From Sporothrix humicola (taxonomy: Eukaryota > Ascomycota > Sordariomycetes > Ophiostomatales > Ophiostomataceae), in assembly GCA_021396245.1 (NCBI GenBank), contig WNYE01000009.1, forward strand, positions 310,001 to 374,000: 64,000 nucleotides of DNA, written 5' to 3'. Positions 1 to 11,095 of this stretch are shown here, in pieces; the stretch's first letter is position 1, and each line of letters starts with the position of its first letter. Under the pieces are notes generated by a model. It had not been told where the DNA came from. It did not search any database and saw nothing but the letters and a program-made list of their open reading frames with translations. A program made the translations under genes and the position numbers.

Positions 1-1016
1 GGATGTGCCGTACCAACCTCGGCCCCAACTCCACCACCGGCGGCACAATCGACTTTACCTTTGTGCCTCCGCCTCGACTGCCGATGTCACACACGTCGTA
101 TACGCCGACGGGGCCGCTGATCCGCTCGTCGCATTATCATCCTCCTCAGGCCTACAAGCCGGAGCCGATGATGCGCATGGCGCCTTCTGCTCCCCGGCCT
201 GCCGGCCCTTCTTCTTCTAGGCCTACTGGCTCTTCTTCTTCTCGGCGCGCCGGCCCTCCTTCTTCTCGGCCTGCCGTCCCTCCTCCTACTTCTCGGTCCT
301 ACGCCAACAACTTTTCGCGGCCTACCGGCGCTTCTTCTTCTCGCGCTGTTCCGCGCTCTACCTCTCCCAACTTCTCTACCGCTTCTACTCTTCGCCTGGC
401 CAAGCTCGCTCGGCCACCTCCGGCGGTTATCTCCAACTCCCGCCCGCCACAGCTTCGGACGATGACCAACCTTCCCACCACGATGACTCCTTCGCGCACC
501 CGCACCCAGATGACGCCTGCGGCTGCTCGCTCCGGTATCGTGATGCCGGCGCCGGCCACCAGCACTCTGCGCCCGCCGGCCCGCGACACTTCCACTACTT
601 CAACTTCTTCTACCGCCACCTCCTCTTCCACCTCTTCTTCCACTTCAACTCCGAAGAAGAGCAAGAGCCCCCGGCCGGCCATCTCTCGTCCGCGCGAGGT
701 GGCCACAGCGTCCCAGACCCTTGACCGCAACGCCTTTACTTCGCCGCGCCCGGCCGTTCGCCCGCCTCCCCCTTCTTCCCACCTTGCTCCCCCACGCCCC
801 CCTCCGGCTTCCTTCAACCCCACTACTCCGCTCAAGCCGCTTCCGCCCACGCCCGGCCAAGCCCAGGCCAAGTCCGAGGCCAAGCCGGCTCAGCTGAAGC
901 CGCCCTCCATGGCCACGCGCATGGTTGCGGCTCTGAAGTCGCCCAAGAGCGTCGACTCGTTTGCCTGTGCGGATGCCCGGCGGATTGAGGGTTCCTCTTC
1001 CAAGGAGAATAAGTAG
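1..1016 (+). CDS. Ser/Pro-rich protein, 5'-truncated by window edge
   Basis: An open frame runs in from the left edge and ends at a TAG at 1014-1016. About 337 residues are visible, so this is the C-terminal part of a longer protein. The sequence is almost entirely low complexity: Pro-Ser-Ser-Ser-Arg repeats, a Thr/Ser block near residues 195-215, proline clusters, then a more ordinary basic and acidic tail ending SSSKENK. No catalytic or structural domain is visible. Such tails are usually intrinsically disordered and often phosphorylated, but I do not recognise the protein and assign no function. The first ATG in the window (position 3) is not necessarily the start, because the frame is open to the edge. 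C-ending codons match the other genes here, which supports real coding. Confidence 0.6.
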   Translation, partial: MCRTNLGPNSTTGGTIDFTFVPPPRLPMSHTSYTPTGPLIRSSHYHPPQAYKPEPMMRMAPSAPRPAGPSSSRPTGSSSSRRAGPPSSRPAVPPPTSRSYANNFSRPTGASSSRAVPRSTSPNFSTASTLRLAKLARPPPAVISNSRPPQLRTMTNLPTTMTPSRTRTQMTPAAARSGIVMPAPATSTLRPPARDTSTTSTSSTATSSSTSSSTSTPKKSKSPRPAISRPREVATASQTLDRNAFTSPRPAVRPPPPSSHLAPPRPPPASFNPTTPLKPLPPTPGQAQAKSEAKPAQLKPPSMATRMVAALKSPKSVDSFACADARRIEGSSSKENK

Positions 1017-1760
1017 AGAAATCTCCTTCCTTCCCCATGGTGAGTCGAGGTAAGTCAAGGTAAGTGATTCAAGAAAGGTAAGTCTGTAAAATTACGAGTG
1101 ATGAGGCGTACAAGGCGTAGGCGTAGGGTGAAGGTGTTTTTGATTTATTTGTATTGTCTTAAGCTGTACTCCGTAGTCTCCTCTATCTCGGCGCGCTGGA
1201 TCGTGCTCTGAGGCTCTACTCCCTCTTTTTCTTTTCTTTCTTTTTTTTCTTTCTTGTAGCTTCAACAAACAATGAAAACCGCATGGAAAGGCCGGCCCCT
1301 TTTCATCATTAAAAAAACAGGAAAATAACTCGTCCCAAAGTTCAAAAAAGTGCTTGCAAATGCAAATAACGCAAAATGAAACACTGAAAAAAAATATGTG
1401 CTTGCTGTCCCCGACTTGACGACATGTCTTTCTCGTAGAGGTTTAATGACCCGTCGTTATAACGTCCCCCTCAGTAACGGCGCTTGCTTTGTCAAACGCA
1501 ATATGTGGTCGAGACCGTATGGCATCGGTCTATAAAAGTGGCACTATGTATAGTCATATGTGCAGAGTGTGCATTGCTTGATGGCATGCCGGTAGAATGT
1601 CGTCAAGGTTGTCGACATCGTAGTTGTAGTTAAAGTCGTATATTCGACTCTTCCCATGCCATCATCCATGTGGGATGGCATCCAGGGGGTTGTAATTCGG
1701 TGGAGTGGTGGTGGGCGGATGTGGTGAAGCCGGCTATGCCGACTCTTGTCGCCTTGTTAT
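1017..1760. other. Intergenic region between convergent genes
   Basis: This holds the 3' flanks of the Ser/Pro-rich gene and of the Mpo1-like gene. It is AT-richer than the coding sequence, with a T/C-rich tract near 1225-1257 and A-runs near 1308-1390. No further gene is seen. Confidence 0.6.
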
Positions 1761-2492
1761 CTACTGAGCCTTGCCGTTCTTTGCGACGGCCTTGCTCGCC
1801 TTGAACTTGGCAATCTCCTTTTGGACCTCCTTCTCCACGCGACCCTGCAGCTCCTGCCGGTACCCAAAGGCAAACAGCAGCTCCAGCCACACAAACAGCG
1901 GCGCCAAGAAGATGGCCTGGAACAGATTGTCCAGCAGCGCCGGTGCGCGGCCCTCAAACTTGCCGTGGCCGATAAACTGCAGGATCCACGAGGCAATGTG
2001 TGTTGCTGCCGCGTAGGTCGTGACGGTGTGGGCGTCAAAGTGGGTGAGGGCGTAGTTGCCGGCTGCGGCGCCGCCGAGACACAAAAGGGCGAGAGCTGTG
2101 CCGGCGACGGGTTCCAACAGAACATAGAGGGCGCCCCAGGTAAGAGCGGCAAGGGTGCCGAGGTTGAGCGGGAGGTTCGGGATGGTGAGCCAGGATGGCA
2201 GAGGGATGAGAGTTGGAGAATTCGAGGCCTGTTATGGTTTGGTCAGAGATGCTGAGAGACGAGTGACGAGAGATGACAAGCTTACCATCCAGAAGCCGGT
2301 GACGAGAATTAGCGGCACGCAGACCATGTGGATAATGATGTTGACATTGTTGTGGTGGTAGGCGCCATACTAGAGAGAAGGAGGAGATGTTTTGTTAGCT
2401 GAGTTCAGAAATTCAATCTAGAGCTGTAGGCAGCCGTTTAAGAGGAGCTTTACACATACAAAGACGAGATGCTTTTCCAGGTCGAGAGACAT
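1761..2492 (-). CDS. mpo1: Mpo1-like (DUF962) 2-hydroxy fatty acid dioxygenase
   Basis: Three exons: 2492-2460, 2369-2286 and 2228-1761. Both introns are phase 0 (donors GTATGT and GTAAGC, acceptors TAG and CAG), giving 194 residues. The start MSLDLEKHLVF and the next exon YGAYHHNNVNIIIHM match the beginning of the DUF962/Mpo1 family. The family signature HGKFEGRAPALLDN is in exon 3. Several hydrophobic segments (around PLILVTGFW, LAALTWGALYVLL and ALALLCLGGAAAG, and after LLDN) suggest an ER multi-pass protein. In yeast, Mpo1 is an iron-dependent dioxygenase that shortens 2-hydroxy fatty acids during phytosphingosine breakdown. The His residues in YHHN..IIH and HGKFEGR are the likely metal ligands by analogy. 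The C-terminus is a lysine-rich tail. The gene is divergent from prp4. The family call is firm; the substrate is inferred. Confidence 0.88.
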
Positions 2493-3579
2493 TTTGGGCA
2501 ATTAGAACTAGCCAGAGCTATGGCAATCGCCGGAAAGGGATTTGTGGGGATAGTCGGAGGGTGGTTGGGCTCGCAAAGGAGCTGGTCGGCGCAGATATTC
2601 GTATCGGCCGAGATCAAAACGACAAGCAAGGAGAAGAAGACAGGTCGAGCTGCTTCTCTATAATGCGCGATCCATTAGGCTTAGACGGCTGTAGCAAGGC
2701 GGAGGGGTCGGAAGGAGAGCTTCTGGGAGCAGAGGGGTCGCTGCAAAAATTGGAACAGAGCTCAAGTAGTCGTCGTGGTCGTCGATTTAGCTTCGCCGAG
2801 GGATTGAGTCTTGTATCATATCAAAGTGGGTTGAGTTGACGCGTCGGAAGGGAGGGACTGCCGTGTATTGCTCCGCCGGAGGTGGGCTGTATGCTGTCTG
2901 AGATGCGTGTCTCTGCGTTCGTTGAGGAACGAGGTTCGATTCAATCCAAGGTTGACAGAAGTTGTGGAGAGCGGAGAAGCAAACGGGAATGGCGGGATGT
3001 GGATGTAGTTGCGGATGCCGGAAGACGGGGGAAGGAGCCTGGCGAGCCTGGGGGAGGGAGCGTGGCGTGTGTTTGTGTGTGTGGAGGTGCCTGCCTCTTC
3101 GGTGTTTTGGGCTTTCATGTGCTTTCCTCTGTTCTAGGGTGGGGATAGCTCGGGCTGGGAAGCTACGACACGACAGCGCAGTACTTTTAAAAGACTAGTC
3201 TTGTTCACTGTATTTCACGTGACACCACTGAATTAGACGCGAAAAGGCTGATGTGCGAAGGCTGGCCCAGAGCCAATGCGCTATCGATAAAAATAATAGC
3301 GTCCTGCAGAAAAGTGACAGCTCTTGACCAGGCAGAACTGACGACAACAAAAACGACGATACTAGACATTGGCGACGACATAGACCACGACAACAGCACA
3401 CATACAGCACATCCTTACCCGAGAAGCTTATAACGATATTTAAACCTCGAACAGTCTTCTCGCAAACCTCCTATACTTGATTTGGCCTCGTTTGGCCCCA
3501 GTGCCTCGATCTCGACGAGCTTCTTTACTCTCCCAATACACGATACTCGCGAGGACTGTCCTCAACCAACGCGGGCAAG
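2493..3579. other. Divergent promoter region, mpo1-like / prp4
   Basis: About 1.1 kb separates the two divergent start codons. Short ORFs here lack family features and are not annotated. A palindromic TCACGTGA lies at 3215-3222. Confidence 0.5.
3215..3222. promoter_or_regulatory. TCACGTGA palindrome (E-box type)
   Basis: A perfect 8-bp palindrome containing CACGTG, between the divergent mpo1-like and prp4 genes. bHLH proteins of the Cbf1/Cpf1 type bind this core in fungi. Binding here is inferred only. Confidence 0.35.
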
Positions 3580-5294
3580 ATGATTCACCCGTCGCGGATG
3601 GCGTATGTGGAGGATGCGGAGGAGGAGGGCCGGCCGGCCGGCATTGACCTGGCCAACATTCGTACGTATTCCTCTCCTTCCCCAAGACGACTTTGCAGCG
3701 TCTTCATACTAACTTCTTTTTTACAGCCATGGAACGAGACTACGATATGCCCACATTGGCATCGGGCATGCCTGCCGAGAAAGCGTCCGAACTGCTTGCA
3801 CAACTAGCACGGAAAAAGATTGCAGCAACCGTGGCGGTGCCCAAGGAGGACTCCAAAGTGCGCGAGAAGCTGATTGAGCTGGGCGAACCCATTATCTACT
3901 TTGGCGAGACGAACCAGGAGCGGAAGGAACGAGTGCGAGACCTGCTAGCGGGCCAGATTGCCGACCGGAATGCAGCGGCCGGCGAAGACGTGGACATGGA
4001 CGATGCTGCCCTCGGGAGTGAATTTGACGACGATGACGAAGACGACGAGGACGCGCCCCAAGAATTTTATACGCCAGGCGGGCCCGACCTGCTACAGGCA
4101 CGCTTGGCCATCACGGCCTATTCGCTGCCGCGAACACGCCGCCAGCTGGCCCTGCAGCGCGCCGAGTCCAAGATTCCGTTGAGGACCCACGTCAAGTTCC
4201 GCGACCAGGTCAAGAGCAGGCTGCGCGGGTTCGAGCTGCAGGCGAGCCAGCCGATTGGCGACCGCAACATTAGCATGACACGCTTGTCGCCGAGCGGCAA
4301 CTTTGTGGCGGCGGGCAACTTTGGCGGCTCGCTGGGGCTGTACCGCGTGCCGGACCTGGAGCATACAAGATCCCTAAGAGGCCATACGAGCAAGATTAGT
4401 GGTTTGTCGTGGTATCCCGGCGCCACGCTGCCTGAGTCGGGTGTTTCGGCCGACTCGGTCAACCTGGCCTCGGGCGGCGCCGAGGGACTGGTGAACCTGT
4501 GGTCGCTGAACCAGGACACGCCCGTTGCGACGCTGACCGGCCACGACCAGCGCGTGTGCCGCGTCGAATTCCACCCATCGGGCCAGTACCTTGCGTCGGC
4601 ATCGGAAGACGCAACGTGGCGACTGTGGGATGTGCAGAGAGCTGGCGAACTAGGAACTTCGTCCACGACAACTGGCGGAAAGAGCAGTGCTGAGATTCTG
4701 CGCCAAGAGGGCCACTCGCGCGGCGTGTATGCAGTCAGCTTCAACACAGACGGATCCTTGATTGCAAGCGCTGGCCTCGACAGTATTGGCCGCATCTGGG
4801 ACTTGCGGTCCGGCCGCACCGCCATGATTCTGGATGGACCCTTGGATGGCCACATTAAGCCCATCTATGGCCTCGACTGGTCGGCCGATGGTCACCGGCT
4901 ATTGACGGCCTCGGCCGACGGCTGGGTCAAGTGCTGGGATATCCGCAAAGTACAGCGCACGGGCGGCATTGGTGCACACACCAGCACTGTGTCTGACGTG
5001 CGGTGGTTCAAGGGCCTGGACGACGGTCTGCTGGGTAAGCCGCCCGGCATCGATCCGGAAACTGAGATCCAGCAGCCCAAAGTCTCGGGTACGTTCTTTG
5101 TCTCGAGCGGCTTCGACCAAAAGATCCAGATTTACTCGGCCGACGACTGGGCGCTGGTCCAAACGCTCAACGGCCACACAGGCCCCGTATCGAGCGTAGA
5201 TGTCAGCCGCGACGGCATGTGGATTGTCAGTGGTGGCCACGATAAGACAGTCAAGCTCTGGGGCCGCGATGACGGCACGAGCCTCTACTCATAG
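3580..5294 (+). CDS. prp4: U4/U6 snRNP protein Prp4 (SFM domain + WD40 repeats)
   Basis: Two exons, 3580-3661 and 3727-5294, joined by a 65-nt intron (GTACGT..ACAG, phase 1), give 549 residues. After a short acidic leader the sequence ANIPMERDYDMPT opens the splicing-factor motif of Prp4 (about residues 28-80, including ARKKIAATVAVPKEDSKVREKL and GEPIIYFGE). An Asp/Glu run follows near residue 115. Seven WD40 blades fill about residues 225-545, each ending with forms such as LWSL, LWDV, IWDL, CWDI and LWGR. Prp4 is the WD40 partner of Prp3 in the U4/U6 di-snRNP and is needed for tri-snRNP assembly and splicing in the nucleus. Length is close to the family norm (human about 520). The start at 3580 is chosen because splicing restores the family N-terminus; starting at 3729 would lose only the acidic leader. 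Confidence 0.93.
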
Positions 5295-5969
5295 GGCAGT
5301 TTGCAATTTACGGGGCTATATATGGAGAGTGATGTCAGATAGATAGATAAAAGCCAAATACGATACCCATGACGATAATTGCTTTTATTCAATTAAGGGT
5401 GACACAATTCTATTTCGCACCGCTATGAGCATATTGTGCCCTGTGCTAAATGATTCACACTGTGATACCTTGCTCAGTTTCATGCGTCGGATTTGGCGAG
5501 ACCTGGGTTGTTAAACAGGATGGATAATGGTTTGGAGTGACAAACTCACTTATTTGTTCCATAGGATTGTCGTCGAAAAAAAAAAAGGGGAACATAGGCG
5601 GTCAGCTTAGGATTCTGGGCTTGACGGCTGAAGACTGCAGTTTTGGGATGTCCGGAAGCAGATGAATATGGCTTAATTGGGGTTGGTTGCCGGCGCTCCA
5701 TTGTGTCCGTGTAAGTCAATCTGACAGGACCTGCAGGTGCCTATGAATAGAATTGAGCGATTCTTTGTGTGTAATATAATCCAACATTTTTATTTGAATT
5801 TTGTATGTATTTTTCTGGGTATACAGATGAAGCTGTTGAAGTATTTCCTCCTAAGCCCATTTTTTATGATTCGTTATACATTTTACGACTTTATCTTGAT
5901 TTTGATTTAACCTACGAAAATTGAAATGTGCGCCAACCTATGAAATGAAAACAAGACTGCAGCAACCTT
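5295..5969. other. Intergenic region between convergent genes
   Basis: 3' flanks of prp4 and ade17. AT-rich, with an A10 run near 5578-5587. No gene is seen. Confidence 0.6.
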
Positions 5970-7906
5970 TTAGTGGTGGAACAGACGGATGTTCTGCTCG
6001 ACAAAGGTGATGCCCAGCTTCTCGGCAGTGTCGAACACGGGCTGGTCGTTCTGGCTGCCGCCGGGCGCGGCAATGTACTTGACTCCTGAGCGGGCAGCGC
6101 GGTAGACGTTGTCGATAAAGGGGAAGAAAGCGTCGCTGGAGACGGCAACGTCGGTCAGAGTGGCCAGCCACTCCTCGCGCTCTTGCTCGGTGAAAGCGGC
6201 GGGGACGGTCTCGAAGACAGCCTCAAAGGCCTCGCGCTCCGAGCCCGACTTGGGGAGCTGGCCGCTGACCAGCAGGTCGATGGCGTTGCTCTTGTCGGGG
6301 CGCTTGGTGCCCTTCTTCCACTTGATGCCCAAGACACGGGGGTGGAACCGCAGCCACCAGTTGTCGGCCTTGTCGCCGGCAAGGCGCGTGCAGTGGATGC
6401 GCGACTGCTGGCCGGCACCAAGACCAACAACCTGGCCGCGGGCGGCGTAGCACACCGAGTTGCTCTGGGTGTACTTGAGGGCAATGGTGGCGATGGTCAG
6501 ATCGCGCAGGGCGGACTCGGGCAGAGCGCCGGCGTCCTTGGGGGTGATGATGGTGCTGAACGACTTGGGCGAGATGACGACGTCGTTGCGGTGCTGGGCG
6601 AGGTTGACACCGTAGACAGTGCGGGTCTCGCGGCCGGGGGGAGTGTACTCGGGGTCGATCTGCAGCACCAGGTAGCGGCCGCCCTTCTTCTTCTGCAGAA
6701 TGGCCAGAGCCTCGGGCTCGTAGCCGGGAGCAATCACACCGTCCGAAACCTCCTTGCCAATGATGGAGGCGGTGGCCACATCGACAACGTCGCTCAGGGC
6801 GATCATGTCACCGAAGCTGCTCATGCGGTCAGCACCACGAGCACGGGCGTAGGCCTGGGCCAGAGCCGAGGTCTCGATGCCGGCAATGTCCTCAACCATG
6901 TAGACCTTGCGCTCCTCGGCGCTCAGGGGAGTGCCGATAGCGGCACCAGCGGGGGAAACGTGCTTGAACGAGGCAGCAGCGGGCAGGCCCAGAGCCTCCT
7001 TGAGCTCCTTGACCAGGGGCCAGGCGTTGAGAGCATCAAGCAGGTTGATATAGCCGGGGGAGCCAGCCAGGACAGTGAAGGGCAGACGGCCCTCCTTGAC
7101 GTAGGCAGCGGCAGGCTTCTGGTGGGGGTTGGCACCGTAGCGCAGGGCCAGGTGCTGGAAGCCGTCGCCAGCGTACTGCTTGCGGAAGAAGTCGGAGATG
7201 GCGGCGTCGTAGTCGGCAGTGTGCTCGAACGCCTTGAGGGCGTACAGCTTGCGGCTGGTCTCCTTGACCTCGCCGGCCTCGAGCTCGCTGATGAACTCGG
7301 CGTAGTCGGTAGGGTCGCTGAGGATGGTGACACGGGAGTGGTTCTTGGCCGCAGCGCGGATCAGGGTAACGCCGCCAATGTCAATCTCCTCGACGGCCTC
7401 GGGCACGGTCACGTTGATCTTCGAGACGGTGTCCTTGAAGGGGTACAGGTTGCAGATAACATAGTCGACCTTTTCGATGTTCTGTTCAGCCAGGTCCTTC
7501 TCGTCGGAGGCCAGGTCACGCGCCAGAATACCGGCGTGGACAGCAGGGTGCAGCGTCTTAACGCGGCCAGCAAGCATCTCGGGGGCCTTGGTGATGGAGG
7601 AGATGTCCCTGGGAGACGATGTGTTAGTAAATTGCTTAAGTAAGGCTTCTAGAAGGCGTCTCAGAAGCTCCCTAAAACTTGGTGATAATATCCTGAGGCC
7701 AAAACAAATGGACTGCAAGCGAGCTAGAATCATCGCAATGCCATCCGATAAACTCACTCAACAGGGAATCCCGACTCGCGGATCATCTTGGACGTGCCAC
7801 CCGAGGCCAGGATGCGGACATTGTTGTTGACAAGGCCCTTGGCCAGGTCCAAAAGCCCGGTCTTGTCGTAGACCGAGATAATGGCAATTCTCTGTTGGCT
7901 GCTCAT
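5970..7906 (-). CDS. ade17: Bifunctional AICAR transformylase / IMP cyclohydrolase
   Basis: Two exons, 7906-7758 and 7608-5970, with a 149-nt intron (GTGAGT..CCCAG, phase 2) that splits the GAG codon before DISSITKAPEM. This gives 595 residues, matching yeast Ade16/Ade17 (about 592). Exon 1 encodes the N-terminal IMP cyclohydrolase start (SSQQRIAIISVYDKTGLLDL, then LASGGTSKMI). GRVKTLHPAVHAGIL follows in exon 2. The transformylase domain carries the catalytic Lys-His pair in SFKHVSPAGAA and the terminal region FPFIDNVYRAARSGVKYIAAPG. The enzyme formylates AICAR with 10-formyl-THF and closes the ring to IMP, the last two steps of de novo purine synthesis, in the cytosol. The intron contains a CTAAC branch-like motif. 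An antisense 486-codon ORF over this gene is a codon-bias shadow. Confidence 0.96.
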
Positions 7907-8959
7907 TGTGTCTCGATTTGTGGGGGTGTCTGGAGGGTGTAAGAGGGATGGGGGAGGGTTGGAGGGGTTCGTGGGCAGTCAATTCGTCGTCGTTGGGATG
8001 AAGACTGAAGAATGGCTGGGAGAAAAAGAGAGGAAAAATCGAGAAGCGAAGTCGGCTTGCACGAGGCAAAAAAATCGAAATGACGAACTTGCTCTAACCG
8101 ACCAAAAGGGAAATATCGCTTGGTCGCTGTTAGTCGGTTCCTTCCTTTACCCCTCCAAACTTTTTTCTCTTCCCCGTTGTCCCTCATCGCGCCTGCCTCG
8201 CAGTTTTTTTTTTTTTTTTTTTTTTGCTGGTTCTTACGCTTCTTGCTCTTTTTTTACTGGGTCCTGGGCTCTTGTCGCGCCGCTTTTTGTTATTGCCAGT
8301 CGCTAACAGGCTAGCGCCTTCCTCTTCACGCTCTTTATGGTTTCACGCGGAATGTGCTCACTGCACACCATCTGACTCGCTGCTTCCGTCCATCGAGTGC
8401 TACTATTTTTTTCAGCCAGGCACTTAAAGTAGATCCACTTTAATTTTTCTGGGGGATTTTCCAAGGCTCCGCCTTATTTTTCACTGCACCTTCCAAGGTG
8501 CTATTCTCGTCGTCTCCTTCTGACTTCCCTCTGACTTCTCCCTCTCTTCCTCTTTGTTTCTTCCCTCTCCCTTTTGTCAACACATCATCATTTCGACAAC
8601 AACCCAACCCCCAGACAACCGACTTTTTTTGGAACCATCCCCGAACCGCCTACAAATGCCTAGTACACCGATACCGCGCGACAACTCTCTATTCTCCTGC
8701 AAGTCCCAGATGCTTGTGCCGAGTGCCCAGAACCTCCTTCGGAAACTGATTTCGGAAGCACGCTGCGACGCCGAACGCCGCCGGGGCGATACCCCTTGAT
8801 CACGAGGGTTTTGCGCCATCCGCCGCGTTCCGGCCGACTACGATACCGACGGGCGTGCAGGGAACACCGCCCTCACGCTGCGTCCCGACACTTATACACA
8901 CAATATCCGACACTTTACCACCTGAACCCAACCTCTGAATAACCACCCATCTCTCCACA
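7907..8959. other. Divergent promoter region ade17 / psk1-like
   Basis: 1.05 kb between divergent start codons. It includes a T22 run at 8204-8225, CT-rich leader sequence at 8480-8620, and an upstream ORF listed separately. No independent gene is recognised. Confidence 0.5.
8656..8799 (+). promoter_or_regulatory. Candidate upstream ORF (47 codons) in the kinase leader
   Basis: An ATG at 8656 opens a 47-residue frame ending in TGA at 8797-8799, 160 bp before the start of the Psk1-like kinase. It begins MPSTPIPRDNSLFSCKS and ends RCDAERRRGDTP. It follows a CT-rich stretch typical of fungal transcription starts, so it is probably in the mRNA leader. A translated uORF would lower kinase translation; this is inference. 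Confidence 0.4.
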
Positions 8960-11095
8960 ATGGAGGCTGCTTCCCCGGCACTGAACACGGTCCGCGGCTT
9001 CCACGGCACGCCCGTGACCTCGGGCGACGAAGATAGCGACTACGGCGTCGCCCGTCGCAGCAACGGAAATACCCCAAATGGCGGAAATGCGAACGGAAAC
9101 GGCAAGGGCTCGCGCCGGGGCCGCAAGAAGCAGCTGCCTGTCTTTAATGACGTTGTCAGTGCCAACTGCAGCCCTGTGCTTCGCCCTTCTGGATCTGGAT
9201 CGCCTGCGATGAGCGGCATTGCCAAACTGCGCATGCAGCTGGAGCCCTTCAGTCTCGACAACTCGGCAGCCTCTTCTCGCGCTAGCTCGCCTGGCGCAAA
9301 GAGCCGCACGCAGCTCCAGCCGATGGCACCCACCACGACGGCAGCCGTGACGCTGGCCTCGTCATCGGTGGTGACCGCCGCGCGCATCACCTCGCCCCTC
9401 TCGCCGACCAAGATCCGCACGTCGCCCAAGAACAACGACAAGAAGCACCAGACGAGCACGACTCCCCGCGCCGATTTCACGGTTAGAAACTACGACGACC
9501 GGCCGGATTCGTCCTCGTCGGCCAAGGCAACCAGCTCTGACGCCAGCGCTAGCGGCGCCCAGACAGGTCAGAGCAGTCGCAGCAGCAGCCACGATGGCGT
9601 TTCGAGCAACACAAGCGGCGACGAGACGGGCCCCGAGACCAGCGGAACGAGCTATGTTGTCCGGCTCGAGCACGACTTTATTAGTGAGAGTGTCCGGGAT
9701 GTGCACCCCATGATTCCCGCGGACAAGGACGTCCCCACCGCCGACAGCATTAAAGAGCGCCATGAAAGCGAGATTGACGCATCGATTTTTGCTGGAGACC
9801 TCGAGGCGGACGACATTCCATCTACGTTTGCATCTACTGCCACGGCCACTGCCGCCGCGATGGCCGGCGACAAGACGGGCGCTGCTGCTATTGAGGCAGT
9901 CGTCGATGGCAAGCCGAAGAAGATGACGGCCGACGACTTTGAGCCTCTGCGCTGCCTTGGCAAGGGATCGTACGGCACTGTGCTTCTGGTCAAGCAGAAC
10001 TCGACGGGCCGCCTGTACGCGCAGAAGCAGTTCAAGAAGGCGTCCCTCGTTGTGCACAAGAAGCTCGTGGAGCAGACCAAGACGGAGCGCCAGATCCTCG
10101 AGTCGGTCAACCGCCACCCCTTTGTGGTCAAGCTGTTTTACGCCTTCCAGGACCGCGAGAAGCTGTACCTTATCCTCGAGTACGGCCAGGGCGGCGAGCT
10201 GTTCACGCACTTGAGTTCGGAGCGCATGTTTAGCGAGTCGACGGCGGCCTTTTACATGGCCGAGATGGCCTTGGCCCTGTCGCATCTCCACGACACGCTG
10301 GGTGTTATGTACCGCGATCTCAAGCCCGAGAACTGCCTGCTGGACGCCGAGGGCCATCTGCTGCTGACCGATTTTGGCCTGTCAAAGGTGGCGCTCCCTG
10401 GCGCTCGCAGCCGGGCTGGATCGACGGCTACCGAAGCTACTGACGTTTCGGACGATGCCTGCTGCAACTCCATTTTGGGCACTGTCGAGTACATGGCGCC
10501 TGAGGTTGTGCAGGGTCAAAAGTACGGCCGTGCCGTCGACTGGTGGTCCTTTGGTGCGCTCGGGTTCGACCTTATGACGGGCAACCCGCCCTTCCGCGGC
10601 CGCAACAATGCTAAGATCCAGGAGAACATTGTTAAGCAGAAGCTCGTCCTCCCTTACTTCTTGAGCCCGGACGCCAAGGACCTGTTGACCCGTCTCCTCC
10701 GCAAGGAACCCCGCAAGCGGCTCGGCGCCAACATGCCCAAGGACCTCGACATCCTCAAGAAGCACCGCTTCTTCCGCAAGATCGACTGGGTGCGCCTGGC
10801 CGCGCGCGAGGTCGAGCCGCCCATCCAACCCGTCATCACCGACCCGGAACTGGCCGAGAACTTTTCCAACGAGTTCACTGATCTGCCGCTGAGCCCCATG
10901 ACGTCGCCGACGGCCGGCCCAGGTGGCTTCGGGCGTGACCCCGACCCGTACTCGCCGCGGGCGCGTGGACGCAGCATTACTGGCGGTGGCCCGAGTGGCA
11001 CGAGCTTCCGCGACGATCCGTTCGGCGGGTTCAGCTTTGTGGCCAGCTCAAGCCTGCTCAACGAGAGTAACTTCCCTTCGTTTCTAGAGCGATAG
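8960..11095 (+). CDS. psk1: AGC-family Ser/Thr kinase, Psk1/Ypk3-like (S6 kinase group)
   Basis: A single exon of 711 residues. Residues 1-320 are a Ser/Gly/Ala-rich disordered region. The kinase domain (about 325-606) has the glycine loop GKGSYGTV, Lys in YAQKQFKK, the catalytic loop YRDLKPENCLL, DFGLSK, and an activation loop with the PDK1-type site NSILGTVEYMAPE. An insert between DFG and APE (GARSRAGSTATEATDVSDD) is larger than in Sch9. The tail carries a proline-directed turn motif (LPLSPMTSP) and a hydrophobic motif FGGFSFV near residues 688-694, the pattern phosphorylated through TORC1 in S6-kinase relatives. The closest known types are fission yeast Psk1 and budding yeast Ypk3, which phosphorylate ribosomal protein S6. 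AGC family membership is certain; the subfamily is inferred from loop and tail motifs. A related kinase, Sch9, lies about 10 kb downstream. Confidence 0.87.
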   Translation: MEAASPALNTVRGFHGTPVTSGDEDSDYGVARRSNGNTPNGGNANGNGKGSRRGRKKQLPVFNDVVSANCSPVLRPSGSGSPAMSGIAKLRMQLEPFSLDNSAASSRASSPGAKSRTQLQPMAPTTTAAVTLASSSVVTAARITSPLSPTKIRTSPKNNDKKHQTSTTPRADFTVRNYDDRPDSSSSAKATSSDASASGAQTGQSSRSSSHDGVSSNTSGDETGPETSGTSYVVRLEHDFISESVRDVHPMIPADKDVPTADSIKERHESEIDASIFAGDLEADDIPSTFASTATATAAAMAGDKTGAAAIEAVVDGKPKKMTADDFEPLRCLGKGSYGTVLLVKQNSTGRLYAQKQFKKASLVVHKKLVEQTKTERQILESVNRHPFVVKLFYAFQDREKLYLILEYGQGGELFTHLSSERMFSESTAAFYMAEMALALSHLHDTLGVMYRDLKPENCLLDAEGHLLLTDFGLSKVALPGARSRAGSTATEATDVSDDACCNSILGTVEYMAPEVVQGQKYGRAVDWWSFGALGFDLMTGNPPFRGRNNAKIQENIVKQKLVLPYFLSPDAKDLLTRLLRKEPRKRLGANMPKDLDILKKHRFFRKIDWVRLAAREVEPPIQPVITDPELAENFSNEFTDLPLSPMTSPTAGPGGFGRDPDPYSPRARGRSITGGGPSGTSFRDDPFGGFSFVASSSLLNESNFPSFLER

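Noticed and set aside
4118..4864. 248-codon minus-strand ORF over prp4
   Set aside because: Antisense of WD40 repeats with no family signature.
6183..7643. 486-codon plus-strand ORF antisense to ade17
   Set aside because: A codon-bias shadow: C-ending codons in ade17 leave the opposite strand stop-free. Its Gly/Val/Leu-rich sequence has no family.
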